Shown here one piece after another: positions 36,868 to 45,365 of a stretch of 64,000 nucleotides of DNA. Below the pieces are notes generated by a model. That model worked only from the letters and a program-made list of their open reading frames with translations, was not told the origin of the DNA and searched no databases. The translations under genes were made by a program, and so were the position numbers. Position 1 is the stretch's first letter. Every line of letters starts with the position of its first letter. The stretch comes from Chloroflexota bacterium (GTDB lineage: Bacteria; Chloroflexota; Dehalococcoidia; Lucifugimonadales; GCA-2722455), in assembly GCA_002722455.1 (NCBI GenBank), contig PBMB01000017.1, positions 62,001 to 126,000 on the forward strand, given 5' to 3'.

Positions 36868-37989
36868 CTAAAGATTTATAACCATATTATGGTTATAAAT
36901 CACTTCATTACCATATGTGCTACCTTGTATCATTGAATTTTCGTTATAATTGCCCATTATGATTTGAGCAATTTCATCTACATTATAATTAACTATACCT
37001 AATGCAATAGTCTTACTGTTAGGGTTTGAAATAGATACTATATCGCCTCTACTAAATGTACCAATAACTTGAATGATTTCTCTAGATAACAAATCTTCAG
37101 ACTTTCCAAGAATAGATTTTGCCCCTTTATCAGTGATTTTTATTACTGCAGAATCTACTGCCTGGCTTAACATCCATTTTTTCTTACTCTCTATTTTTGT
37201 AATAGATGCAGGAAACCAAGTACCAATATCTTCGTTGCCCACCAACCTTGTTAAAATATTTTTTTCTAAGCCACTAGCAATAATTACATCAACACCAGAA
37301 GTAGTGGCAACTTTGGCCGCATCTATCTTTGTAATCATTCCTCCTTGTCCTTTACTATCAATCGACCCACTACCCATATTAAGAATATCATCACTAATAT
37401 TTTCAACTTTGCGAACTAACTTTGCAGTAGGATCAATATTAGGATCAGATGTATACAAACCATCTAGTTCTCCTAGAAGAATTAATAGATCTGCGTCAAC
37501 AACCTTAGAAACCATTGCAGATAAAGTGTCATTGTCCCCAAAATGTATCCCAACTAATTCATCTATTGCTACAACATCATTTTCATTTACTATAGGAACA
37601 ACTCCAATCATCAATAAATTTAAAAGTGTATTTTTGAAATTAAGATAACTAACTTTATTTATAATATCAGCACGTGTTAGCAATGTTTGAGCAACTTTTA
37701 AATCATAATTTTCAAATAATTCACTATATTTGTTTACTAAGACACTTTGACCCACTGCAGCAAAAACTTGTTTTAACTTTACATTAGTACTGTCATCAGT
37801 AGAATTCAAAACTTGTTTACCTGCAGCTACGGCACCAGAAGAAACTAATATGACTTCAATATTATTAGACATTAGATAATCTATTTGTTTAATCAACTGT
37901 GTCATAACTTTTGTAGATATACTGTCACTGTTATGTGTTATTAAGGCTGAACCAACCTTAACTACTATTCTTTTATATTTTTTATTCAC
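36868..37989 (-). CDS. proB: Glutamate 5-kinase with PUA domain
   Basis: ProB phosphorylates glutamate, the first and feedback-controlled step of proline synthesis. The kinase domain starts RIVVKVGSALITHN and includes VILVSSGAVAAGKQVL, VVPIVNENDVVAIDE, FGDNDTLSAMVSKVV and GSGSIDSKGQGGMITKIDAA. A C-terminal PUA domain follows. The frame is open to a TTG at 38043 and an ATG at 38022. I prefer the GTG at 37989, which has GAGGA upstream and gives the usual short N-terminus and 373 residues. The 3' end contains a 14-1-14 perfect inverted repeat. Confidence 0.93.
   Translation of the reverse strand: MNKKYKRIVVKVGSALITHNSDSISTKVMTQLIKQIDYLMSNNIEVILVSSGAVAAGKQVLNSTDDSTNVKLKQVFAAVGQSVLVNKYSELFENYDLKVAQTLLTRADIINKVSYLNFKNTLLNLLMIGVVPIVNENDVVAIDELVGIHFGDNDTLSAMVSKVVDADLLILLGELDGLYTSDPNIDPTAKLVRKVENISDDILNMGSGSIDSKGQGGMITKIDAAKVATTSGVDVIIASGLEKNILTRLVGNEDIGTWFPASITKIESKKKWMLSQAVDSAVIKITDKGAKSILGKSEDLLSREIIQVIGTFSRGDIVSISNPNSKTIALGIVNYNVDEIAQIIMGNYNENSMIQGSTYGNEVIYNHNMVINL
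36873..36901. repeat. 14-1-14 perfect inverted repeat at the 3' end of proB
   Basis: Arm GATTTATAACCATA, one base, then its exact reverse complement. It encodes the C-terminal residues VIYNHNMVIN, a segment conserved in ProB proteins as E-V-I-H-R-(D/N). On the minus strand a moderately T-rich stretch follows past the stop, so it may weakly attenuate between proB and proA. Confidence 0.88.
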
Positions 37990-38148
37990 AGCTTTCTCTA
38001 TCCTCAGACAAACTTCATACATCCATAAATATTTATTAACCAAATATACTTCTACAAACTATTATACTCCTACTAAACGTTTCACCTTCATTTTAATTAT
38101 GAAGTACAATAAAGCAAATTCTTTATATCTAGAAAAATACTATTACCA

Positions 38149-38874
38149 ATGTTAATAGCATCATACTTATTTTTTAGTTTTTTAATAGCCGTTGCTACAT
38201 ATTTCACTCCACTATTATTTTCAAACCAACCAAGTAACCCTATGTCTATTAACAGTATGAAAAAAACAAACATGACTTTTTTCATACTGTTAATTTCATC
38301 TGTAGCAGGTTTGTTATTATTAAGTTCAAAATTTGGTTATCATGATAATCTACTAAGCTATACCATAGTTTTATACTTCTTGATATCAATTGGCTTTCTA
38401 GATCAAAAATTAAATATAATTCCTAATAAGATCGTTATTCCTTTAATCCTATTTCTTCTTCTCCAACATGCATTCCAATGGAATATTAGTTTCTTGAATA
38501 TATTATGGGAGTCAGGACATCAATATAATATCATTAACGCCATACTAACAAGTCTTTGGATTTTTTTATTCTTAAGTTCAATAAACCTTGCCAAACCTAG
38601 AAGTATTGGAAAAGGAGATATCAAATACTCGATTTTAATAAGCTTACTCCTTGGATTTCCTCTTGCAATCATAGCGTTAGTAACAAGTATTATATCGTGT
38701 ACAATCTATACATATATGCAAATTGCATTCACTAAAAGGAAAATATTAAAACTACCTTTAGGACCTTATCTCTCATTTGGTACTTTTTTGTCAATAATAA
38801 TTGGTAATGAAGTATTAAATTACTACCTAACCTTACGTGAACAAATTGCAACACTTATCTATACAATTAATTAA
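38149..38874 (+). CDS. Prepilin peptidase (A24 type), short form
   Basis: A membrane aspartic protease that cuts type IV prepilin or related leader peptides. The two catalytic aspartates are visible: Asp85 in FLDQKLNIIPNK and Asp157 in the GxGD motif IGKGDIKYS. About seven hydrophobic segments are seen. The N-terminal cysteine-rich methyltransferase domain of classical PilD is missing, so the protein (241 residues) is a peptidase-only form. No pilin or secretion ATPase genes are in the window. I see no clear ribosome site at this ATG; an internal ATG at 38258 is a possible start. The region holds an 18-bp perfect hairpin. The 3' end overlaps the convergent amidase by 8 bases. Confidence 0.8.
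   Translation: MLIASYLFFSFLIAVATYFTPLLFSNQPSNPMSINSMKKTNMTFFILLISSVAGLLLLSSKFGYHDNLLSYTIVLYFLISIGFLDQKLNIIPNKIVIPLILFLLLQHAFQWNISFLNILWESGHQYNIINAILTSLWIFLFLSSINLAKPRSIGKGDIKYSILISLLLGFPLAIIALVTSIISCTIYTYMQIAFTKRKILKLPLGPYLSFGTFLSIIIGNEVLNYYLTLREQIATLIYTIN
38248..38294. repeat. 18-bp perfect inverted repeat with 11-nt loop in the prepilin peptidase gene
   Basis: Left arm 38248-38265 (ATTAACAGTATGAAAAAA) is exactly complementary to 38277-38294. It spans the codons INSMKKTNMTFFILLI at the start of a membrane helix. No T-run lies beyond either arm. Confidence 0.92.
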
Positions 38875-40291
38875 TTTGTGTTGGTCTTAATTGAATCCAC
38901 GGATTTAATTTTTCAAAAGCTCTTGAGAATGCTAAAATTTTTCCTTCTTCACCTATATTTGCAATAACTTGGAGACCAACTGGCATACCATTCTTGGTAA
39001 ATCCACATGGAATACTTGCAGCAGGGAATCCAATCATATTAATAGGGAAGGTAAATGGAAATGCCCCATAAAAAGGATTAATATCCTCATCATTAATTTG
39101 AGTTGGCGGGCAACCAACTGGAAATGCTTCAACTGTCATAGTAGGAGTTAATACTAGATCATATGATTCAAATTTTAATGAAAACTTGTGTTTCAATAAA
39201 TCAATTTTACCTAATGCACTGCTATATTCTGACCCAGAAACTTTAGCTCCATATTCTAAAGCATCAATTGTATACCAGGTTAAATCACTCTTATTCTCAC
39301 TTAATAACCAAGAATATTTAGTATAAAAATTTGCTGTAAATATTTGCCAAAATTCTGAAAAATGATCTTCAATATTTATTTCAATGAAATCAGAGGTGTG
39401 AACTAAAGATTTAATTGAAAGAAGTGCATTTCTAATAACATCCATAACACTGTTATCTACAGGTGAAAACCCAAACTTGGAACACCATCCTACTTTAAAA
39501 TGATTTATTGAATTATTGAGTTCATTTATAAAATCTGGGACTGGATCTTTGATAGATCTAGGGTCACGTTCATCATAACCTGACATTACTTCTAATAATA
39601 TAGCTGCATCTTCTACTGAACGAGAAATCGGACCTGATTGACTAAACTGATTAGGTGTTTCTTGTCTGTTTGAAGTAGCAAGAAGGGGAATCCTATTTTG
39701 TGTTGGCTTTAAACCATAAACTCCGCAAAAACTTGCAGGATTACGAATTGATCCTCCACCATCACTTCCTTGAGCTAGAACACATAAACCCGCAGATACT
39801 GCGGCAGCGGCACCTCCACTTGATCCTCCACTTGTACGTTCTAAATTCCAAGGATTACGACAATGATCTCCCAGTTTATTCTCGGTATGACCAAGGAGAC
39901 CAAATTCAGAAGTATTTGTTTTACCCAAAATAATGGCACCTGAATTCTTTATCCGTTCTATTATAATAGAATCCTGTTTTGATATATAATCTTGAAAAAC
40001 TAGAGATCCAAAGGTAGTTCTAATGCCTCTCACTGCATCTAAATCTTTAACGGATATAGGAATTCCATGCAAGGGCCCCAATACAGAATCTTTATCCATA
40101 ACAGCCTTTTCAGCTTGTTTTGCTTGACCAATCGCATAATCATACATAACTGTTAAATAACTATTAATTAGTGGATTAAGGGAGTCAATCCTTCTTAAAT
40201 ATCCTTCGGTAAGTTCAACTGGAGATAACTTTTTTGATACAATAAGATTTCTTAATTCAGTAACTGTAGAAAAAGCAAGAATTTCATCCAT
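38867..40291 (-). CDS. Amidase-signature family enzyme
   Basis: A hydrolase of the amidase-signature family, paralogous to GatA in this window but not clustered with gatC. The catalytic Lys is in HGIPISVKDLD, the glycine/serine loop in RTSGGSSGGAAAAVSAG, and the nucleophile region in GSDGGGSIRNPASFCG. The TPTMTVEAFPVGCPP segment is usual for generic amidases. I take the ATG at 40291, with GAGGAT 7 bases upstream, over the in-frame TTG at 40303. Length 474. Substrate unknown; short-chain amides or carbamates are possible. Confidence 0.88.
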   Translation of the reverse strand: MDEILAFSTVTELRNLIVSKKLSPVELTEGYLRRIDSLNPLINSYLTVMYDYAIGQAKQAEKAVMDKDSVLGPLHGIPISVKDLDAVRGIRTTFGSLVFQDYISKQDSIIIERIKNSGAIILGKTNTSEFGLLGHTENKLGDHCRNPWNLERTSGGSSGGAAAAVSAGLCVLAQGSDGGGSIRNPASFCGVYGLKPTQNRIPLLATSNRQETPNQFSQSGPISRSVEDAAILLEVMSGYDERDPRSIKDPVPDFINELNNSINHFKVGWCSKFGFSPVDNSVMDVIRNALLSIKSLVHTSDFIEINIEDHFSEFWQIFTANFYTKYSWLLSENKSDLTWYTIDALEYGAKVSGSEYSSALGKIDLLKHKFSLKFESYDLVLTPTMTVEAFPVGCPPTQINDEDINPFYGAFPFTFPINMIGFPAASIPCGFTKNGMPVGLQVIANIGEEGKILAFSRAFEKLNPWIQLRPTQIN

Positions 40292-40412
40292 CTTTATCCT
40301 CAATATTATTTAATATTTCTGCTAACTATAATAATAACAAATGCCTACCACTTAAAGGTATTCTGTAATAAAATACACTAAAGACAATTCAATAATTCAA
40401 TAAGGTTATATT

Positions 40413-40751
40413 ATGGCTACAATACGTATCATGTATTGGAAAGAAATCCCTGTACAAATTCAAATATTAGATGGCCCTAACAGCAAGTCAATTCAATTAG
40501 ACTCTCGATTTCAAGAAGGAGTTGATGCAATAGCAATGTTTGATGGGTCTGCTGGAACTGATGCCTATATAGATTCTTGGCATTGGGGTAAAGAACAAAA
40601 TATAACAACAAATGCTGAGACTGAATCTAAAAATTTAGCTGACCAATATAATAAGAATTTCCCAAATGACTTCGTCAAACGTATTCGTGATTTGCATAGA
40701 TCTGGAACTCGTAAACCATCACCTGGTGCTGTAGACCACTGGCTAAACTAA
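40413..40751 (+). CDS. Small protein of the 'virulence factor' family (PF13769-like)
   Basis: A 112-residue soluble protein matching, from memory, the family labelled virulence factor: the start ATIRIMYWKEIPVQIQ, then RFQEGVDAIAMFDGSAGTD and AYIDSWHWG are its characteristic strings. The name comes from an early mutant screen and says nothing about biochemistry. Family members are often seen beside corrinoid and folate methyl-transfer genes, as here, where it opens the cluster. A structural or assembly role in that system is an inference. AAGG lies before the ATG. It is divergent from the amidase gene. Confidence 0.75.
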   Translation: MATIRIMYWKEIPVQIQILDGPNSKSIQLDSRFQEGVDAIAMFDGSAGTDAYIDSWHWGKEQNITTNAETESKNLADQYNKNFPNDFVKRIRDLHRSGTRKPSPGAVDHWLN

Positions 40752-40773
40752 TAAATAACCATTTAATAAAATC

Positions 40774-41652
40774 ATGAATCTACTAAATATAATATCCAAC
40801 TCATCTATATTTATATCAGATGGAGCTATGGGAACAAACTTACAATCTCGAGGCCTCGAAGCTGGAGGGTGTCCTGAATCATTTAACTTGCTCCATCCAG
40901 AAATAGTATCTAATATTGCAAAAAGTTTCTTTGATGCAGGTTCCCAAATGGTATTATCTAACACATTTGGTGCAAATCGGTTTATGTTAAAAAAATATGG
41001 TTATGGAAATAAAGTTAGCGAATTCAATTCACTTGCTATCAAAAATGCTTCAATCCACAAACCAGACAACCGATTTGTACTAGGAGCTATAGGACCAACT
41101 GGTGAAATTCTTAAATCTAATAGCGGATTAACTGAAGATGCTGAAGTTCTCGATGTATTTACAGAACAAACATCAGAATTATATAACGCTGGGGCTGATG
41201 GAATAATTATTGAAACTATGATTTCTACTGAAGAAGCATGCCTTGCCGTTAAAGCTACAAAGGCTACTTCTAACTTACCAATATTTACAACTATGATGTT
41301 TAATAAAGGTCCTCGTGGTTGGTTTACAATGATGGGAGACTCTCCTGCTAAAGCTATATCAAAATTAGAAAATGCTGGAGCTGATGTTGTGGGGGCCAAT
41401 TGTGGTAATGGAATTGTCGCTATGGTAGAATTAGCACAAGAAATAAGAGACTCTACAGACCAGCTTACATTAATTCATTCTAATGCTGGGATACCATCAA
41501 TACGTAAAAATGAATTGATTTACCCAGAATCACCACAATATATGGTTGAAGGATTTCTTAAAATGAAAAATATTGGAATTAATATTGTGGGAGGCTGCTG
41601 TGGTACAACTCCTGAGCATATCAATTCTCTTTCCAAAGAATTGAAAATATAA
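40774..41652 (+). CDS. Homocysteine S-methyltransferase-type zinc protein (MetH module-1 / BHMT family)
   Basis: A single TIM-barrel homocysteine-binding domain of 292 residues. The N-terminus SDGAMGTNLQSRGLEAGG is typical. The three zinc-binding cysteines are present: Cys210 in GANCGNG, and Cys275-Cys276 in GGCCGTTPEHI. Members transfer a methyl group to the thiolate of homocysteine or to a similar thiol. Here the donor is probably the methylated corrinoid protein encoded at 44624, since the other methionine synthase modules are encoded downstream as separate proteins. Alternatives are a betaine- or S-methylmethionine-dependent enzyme. Confidence 0.85.
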   Translation: MNLLNIISNSSIFISDGAMGTNLQSRGLEAGGCPESFNLLHPEIVSNIAKSFFDAGSQMVLSNTFGANRFMLKKYGYGNKVSEFNSLAIKNASIHKPDNRFVLGAIGPTGEILKSNSGLTEDAEVLDVFTEQTSELYNAGADGIIIETMISTEEACLAVKATKATSNLPIFTTMMFNKGPRGWFTMMGDSPAKAISKLENAGADVVGANCGNGIVAMVELAQEIRDSTDQLTLIHSNAGIPSIRKNELIYPESPQYMVEGFLKMKNIGINIVGGCCGTTPEHINSLSKELKI

Positions 41653-41708
41653 TTAAATCAGATTACTATATACAAATACATTATTTGATATTTTATAAAT
41701 AGGATATT

Positions 41709-42377
41709 ATGAGTAAAAAACTTAGCATAGTAGAAGATACGATACAGAAATATGGTAATTGTGAAAGCCTAATTTCGATAGATCCTAATTTCCATGAAAT
41801 ATCTATTTCTCTCTTCATAAAAGATAATATAGCTACAGTTTGGTCTTTCAGTCATAAAAAAGGGATTGATCAGCGAATAGAACAAATACGAGATCAGTTA
41901 ATTCATTTAGGGGGAATGACACCTATTCCTGGAACTCATAATCAAGCACAGTTTCCTAATGGAGAAATGTATAAAAGACCACTAAAGTTTTTAATAAGAC
42001 AAGCAGTTGAAAAACCGGCTGATTTCAGACATCCTGCCGGACCCATTAGAATAAAAGATCTCCGCTCTCCATTAACTATTGAGATAATACCTCAGGAAGT
42101 TTCTGGATGTTGTGTTTATGAAGTAACAACTATAGGAGAACACAAAACTGCTGAAATACGAAAACGTGCTATTGTTCAAGGATTAGTTCGTTATGGTGAT
42201 ATGGAAAAAGTTGAACCTACCAAAGCAATTTTCCCTAATGGTTATAGACGAGACGAACTTGTCCGCATTGTACTTCCTTATGCACGTAATATTACAGGTA
42301 CTCAAGATATGTTAGAAGCTGATTCTATGCGAGGACAGATGACTACTGGAACATTAGGATTTTCCCCTCCAGTATAA
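41709..42377 (+). CDS. Uncharacterised 222-residue protein of the corrinoid cluster
   Basis: I do not recognise a named family. The protein is soluble, with an N-terminal sensor-like beta segment (LISIDPNFHEISISLFI) and a basic, likely conserved centre with IRDQLIHLGGMTPIPGTHN, RPLKFLIRQAVEKPADFRHP and RIKDLRSP. The C-terminal part has RKRAIVQGLVRYGDMEKV and YRRDELVRIVLPYARNITG. Only two cysteines occur, adjacent, in SGCCVYEV. AGGA precedes the ATG. Its place between the homocysteine and UroD-type methyltransferase genes, all on one strand, suggests a role in the pathway. Confidence 0.6.
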   Translation: MSKKLSIVEDTIQKYGNCESLISIDPNFHEISISLFIKDNIATVWSFSHKKGIDQRIEQIRDQLIHLGGMTPIPGTHNQAQFPNGEMYKRPLKFLIRQAVEKPADFRHPAGPIRIKDLRSPLTIEIIPQEVSGCCVYEVTTIGEHKTAEIRKRAIVQGLVRYGDMEKVEPTKAIFPNGYRRDELVRIVLPYARNITGTQDMLEADSMRGQMTTGTLGFSPPV

Positions 42378-42420
42378 TTTTTTCAAATATCAGATAAATT
42401 TCTACATTTAAGGAGAAAAA

Positions 42421-43455
42421 ATGACTTTTAAAGAAACTATGAACCCTAAAGAGAGATGCCTGAATGCTCTCTCTGGTTTAAAAGTAGATCGTCCTCCAAT
42501 ATTGAACCCAACAAACGTAGCAACTGTAGAATTAATGGATCTTGTTGATGCTCCTTTTCCTGATGCTTGCAGAGACCCTGAACTGAATGCACGTCTTGCT
42601 GCTACAGAATATACTGAGCTTGGTTTTGATTGTATTACTCCATATTTTTCTATAATACAAGAATCTTCTGCGCTTGGTTGTGAAATTCAATGGGAACAAA
42701 AAGACAATTGGCCAACCGTTAGAATGACTAATCCCATTTGGAAAAATCCAGAAGATGTTATGATACCTCCTAATTTTCTTAAACATCAAGATTCTATTGC
42801 AATCACAGATTCTATCAAAATCCTTAAAGAACAATATGGAGAAGAAGTTGCAATTGTAGGTAAAACTATGGGCCCTTGGACTTTAGCCTATCACGTTTTT
42901 GGTGTTGAAAGGTTTCTCTTAATGTCAATAGATAATCCTAAAGAAACTCTGGACTGCCTACATAGACTTAAAGAAATATCTGTTCTCTTTGGTGAAGCCC
43001 AAATCGATGCCGGAGCAGATGTTTTAACTTTTCCAGACCATGCAACTGGAGATCTAGTTAGTGGTAAATACTACGAAGACTTCTTGCTCGAAATACACCA
43101 GGAAATGGTTGAAAAACTACCTGTTCCTTTAATTTTACATATATGCGGTAAAACAACAGACAGAATGGGGTATATTGCACAATCAGGAATGGCAGCTTTT
43201 CACTTTGATTCTAAAAATGACCCCCAGGAATCAATGGATATTGTAGATGGTAAAATTCGTCTAGTAGGTAACATTAATAATCCAGAAACACTATATTCAA
43301 AAGGCCCAGCAGAAGTTCGTGCAGAAGTATACCAGTGTATGGATGCAGGAGTACAAATGATTGCACCTGAATGTGCTATACCCTTGGCCACTCCTTTAGA
43401 AAATCTATTGGAAATACCAAAAGCAGTCCGAGATTGGTGCTCTGAGCGTAAATGA
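42421..43455 (+). CDS. UroD/MtaA-family zinc methyltransferase
   Basis: A uroporphyrinogen-decarboxylase-fold protein of the methyltransferase branch (MtaA, MtbA, MtvB). The zinc ligands expected of that branch are visible: His240 and Cys242 in LILHICGKT, and Cys318 in APECAIPLATPLENL. True UroD lacks this site, so decarboxylation of uroporphyrinogen is unlikely. Members move methyl groups between a methylated small molecule, a corrinoid protein and a thiol or other acceptor; MtvB starts vanillate demethylation this way. AAGGAGA precedes the ATG. The substrate cannot be read from the sequence. Confidence 0.85.
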   Translation: MTFKETMNPKERCLNALSGLKVDRPPILNPTNVATVELMDLVDAPFPDACRDPELNARLAATEYTELGFDCITPYFSIIQESSALGCEIQWEQKDNWPTVRMTNPIWKNPEDVMIPPNFLKHQDSIAITDSIKILKEQYGEEVAIVGKTMGPWTLAYHVFGVERFLLMSIDNPKETLDCLHRLKEISVLFGEAQIDAGADVLTFPDHATGDLVSGKYYEDFLLEIHQEMVEKLPVPLILHICGKTTDRMGYIAQSGMAAFHFDSKNDPQESMDIVDGKIRLVGNINNPETLYSKGPAEVRAEVYQCMDAGVQMIAPECAIPLATPLENLLEIPKAVRDWCSERK

Positions 43456-43471
43456 AACAAGTAGTTATACC

Positions 43472-44509
43472 ATGAGTCAAATCGTCAATCAAGCGCCTGA
43501 TTTTATCATCATAGGTGAAAATATTCACGCAACACGTGTTTTGTTACGAAATGGTAAAAGAGCAAAAACACTCCCTGATACATCTGAAGTTGTTCCATTC
43601 ATTAATTCATCGAATACAGAAGATTATTTAGTAGTACCTCCATGGTTTCGTGAAACTCAACCATATCAACAAAATCAAATCAAACATTTTATGATTGCAT
43701 TTATGAACGGAATCAAGGGAAATGATCAAGAAAAAAATATTGCTTCGGAATATATAGGATATGAGGTTCGAAGACAAGAATCCGCTGGAGCACACTATTT
43801 AGATATTAATGTTGATGAAATTCACTATGATTTAGAAATACAAAAACGAGCAATGAAATGGGTTGTCTCGACAGTAGAAAGTTATTCTTCAATACCTCTT
43901 TGTATCGACTCCTCTAATTCTGACATAATACTTGCTGGACTCTCAGAATATAAAGGTAAAAATGGACCACCAATAATTAATTCATATGCCGTAGAAAGAC
44001 CTGAGGTCCTTGAGATGCTGAAAGAATACGGTGGAAAAGTTATTACAATGGCTACAAGTGGCACAGGTATGCCTCAAAATTCAGAAGAGCGAATTGAAAA
44101 TGCTAAAATTGTAATAGACAACCTTCTAAAAATTGATATTCCACTAAATGATATTTTTCTTGATGCTATTATTTTCCCAATATCAGTTGACCCTCAAAAT
44201 GGTAATCACTACCTTGAAGCTGTAAACAAACTCAGAAACATATATGGAAATGACCTCTATATTGGAATGGGCCTAAGTAATGTTTCTTTCGGTATGCCTA
44301 AACGAAAATTAATTAATTTAGCTTTTATTCACTTATGTATCAAAGCTGGTATTAACGCTGGTATTACCGACCCAATTCAAACAAAAGTTAATGACGCACT
44401 TACAATTAATCCTGAATCATACCCTGTAAAATATGCCATTGATATGTTATTAGGTAAGGATGACTTTTGTATGAACTATATCTCTGCATTTAGAGAGGGA
44501 AAGCTATAA
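43472..44509 (+). CDS. Pterin-binding methyltransferase (MtrH / AcsE / MetH module-2-like)
   Basis: A dihydropteroate-synthase-fold domain that carries methyl-tetrahydrofolate. Signature elements are FIIGENIHATRVLLRNG, SAGAHYLDINVDEI, IPLCIDSSNSDIILAGL, GPPIINSYAVE, IFLDAIIFPISVDP and IGMGLSNVSFGMPKR. These match the folate-binding module of methionine synthase and the CFeSP methyltransferase. In this cluster it should exchange methyl groups between tetrahydrofolate and the corrinoid protein. Length 345, starting 16 bases after the UroD-type gene. About 114 bases then separate it from the corrinoid gene. Confidence 0.88.
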   Translation: MSQIVNQAPDFIIIGENIHATRVLLRNGKRAKTLPDTSEVVPFINSSNTEDYLVVPPWFRETQPYQQNQIKHFMIAFMNGIKGNDQEKNIASEYIGYEVRRQESAGAHYLDINVDEIHYDLEIQKRAMKWVVSTVESYSSIPLCIDSSNSDIILAGLSEYKGKNGPPIINSYAVERPEVLEMLKEYGGKVITMATSGTGMPQNSEERIENAKIVIDNLLKIDIPLNDIFLDAIIFPISVDPQNGNHYLEAVNKLRNIYGNDLYIGMGLSNVSFGMPKRKLINLAFIHLCIKAGINAGITDPIQTKVNDALTINPESYPVKYAIDMLLGKDDFCMNYISAFREGKL

Positions 44510-44537
44510 ATTGTTAAATGTATACTATTCTTTATAA

Positions 44538-44566
44538 TTGACAAGCTATTTGGAGAATAATAATAT
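44538..44566 (+). promoter_or_regulatory. Consensus-like sigma-70 promoter before the corrinoid protein gene
   Basis: TTGACA at 44538-44543 and TAATAT at 44561-44566 are separated by 17 bases, the ideal spacing, and end 57 bases before the corrinoid gene start. It is the best promoter match I saw in the window. It suggests the second half of the cluster can be transcribed on its own. Confidence 0.6.
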
Positions 44567-44623
44567 TTTCATAACACATAAATATTTCCCTGGAATTTAT
44601 TTTTAAAGGACTCACAAAAAACT

Positions 44624-45361
44624 ATGCCAATAACTAATCCCCAACTTGAATCTGAAATGGTGCATATCGCTAAACCATCCGAGGTTGAACATATTCGTAA
44701 ATTATTCAAAGATGCAGATCCATTAATGCAAGAAATCGCATATGCTCTAATTACTGGAAATGATTCTGAAGTAAGCTCTCTGTCAAAAAAAGCTTTAGAA
44801 GAAGGATTTGATGCAAATACCGTACTTGACGATGGCCTGATTGCAGGAATGGCTATAGTAGGAATAAAATTTAGAGACAACATTATATTTGTTCCAGAAG
44901 TCCTTATTTCCGCACGTGCTATGAAAGCAGGAATGGCCCACATTGAACCAATTCTTTCTGCATCTGGGGTGGAACCAAAAGGTACAGTTGTGATGGGAAC
45001 TGTAAAAGGGGATCTTCATGATATCGGAAAAAATTTATGCATCATGATGCTACGTGGTAATGGTTATGTGGTACATGATCTTGGCGTAGACACAAAATCT
45101 GAAGATTTTATCAATGCAGTTGTAGAGTATGAGGCTCCTATTATGGGAATGTCTGCTTTACTTACTACAACTATGCCGAATATGGGAAGAGTAATTGAAG
45201 CATTTGATGATGAAGGTTTACGTGAAACAGTAAAAATTATGGTTGGAGGAGCTCCAGTTACTCAGGAATTTGCCGAAGATATGGGAGCTGATGGTTATGG
45301 AAAAGATGCTATTTCCTGTGTAGACTTAGCTAACGATTTCATACAATCTGAAGAATCTTAA
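44624..45361 (+). CDS. Corrinoid (cobalamin-binding) methyl-carrier protein
   Basis: The methyl shuttle of the cluster. An N-terminal helical cap domain (about residues 15-105, LMQEIAYALITGNDSEV, GLIAGMAIVGIKFRDN, FVPEVLISARAMKAG) is followed by a Rossmann-type cobalamin domain. The latter contains the DxHxxG motif Asp130-Leu-His132-Asp-Ile-Gly135, whose His coordinates cobalt, then MSALLTTTMPNMG and VGGAPVTQEFAEDMGADGYGKDA. This is the MtaC/MtvC/MetH module-3 type. AAAGGA lies upstream, and a near-consensus promoter precedes it. Length 245. Confidence 0.93.
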   Translation: MPITNPQLESEMVHIAKPSEVEHIRKLFKDADPLMQEIAYALITGNDSEVSSLSKKALEEGFDANTVLDDGLIAGMAIVGIKFRDNIIFVPEVLISARAMKAGMAHIEPILSASGVEPKGTVVMGTVKGDLHDIGKNLCIMMLRGNGYVVHDLGVDTKSEDFINAVVEYEAPIMGMSALLTTTMPNMGRVIEAFDDEGLRETVKIMVGGAPVTQEFAEDMGADGYGKDAISCVDLANDFIQSEES

Positions 45362-45365
45362 AAAA

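Noticed and set aside
40304-40412. Possible cobalamin riboswitch ahead of the methyl-transfer cluster
   Set aside because: The leader is about 110 bases, too short for a full cobalamin riboswitch, and no B12-box-like sequence was found.
40413-40751. A real role in virulence for the 'virulence factor' protein
   Set aside because: The family name is historical; the context is methyl transfer and nothing nearby suggests host interaction.
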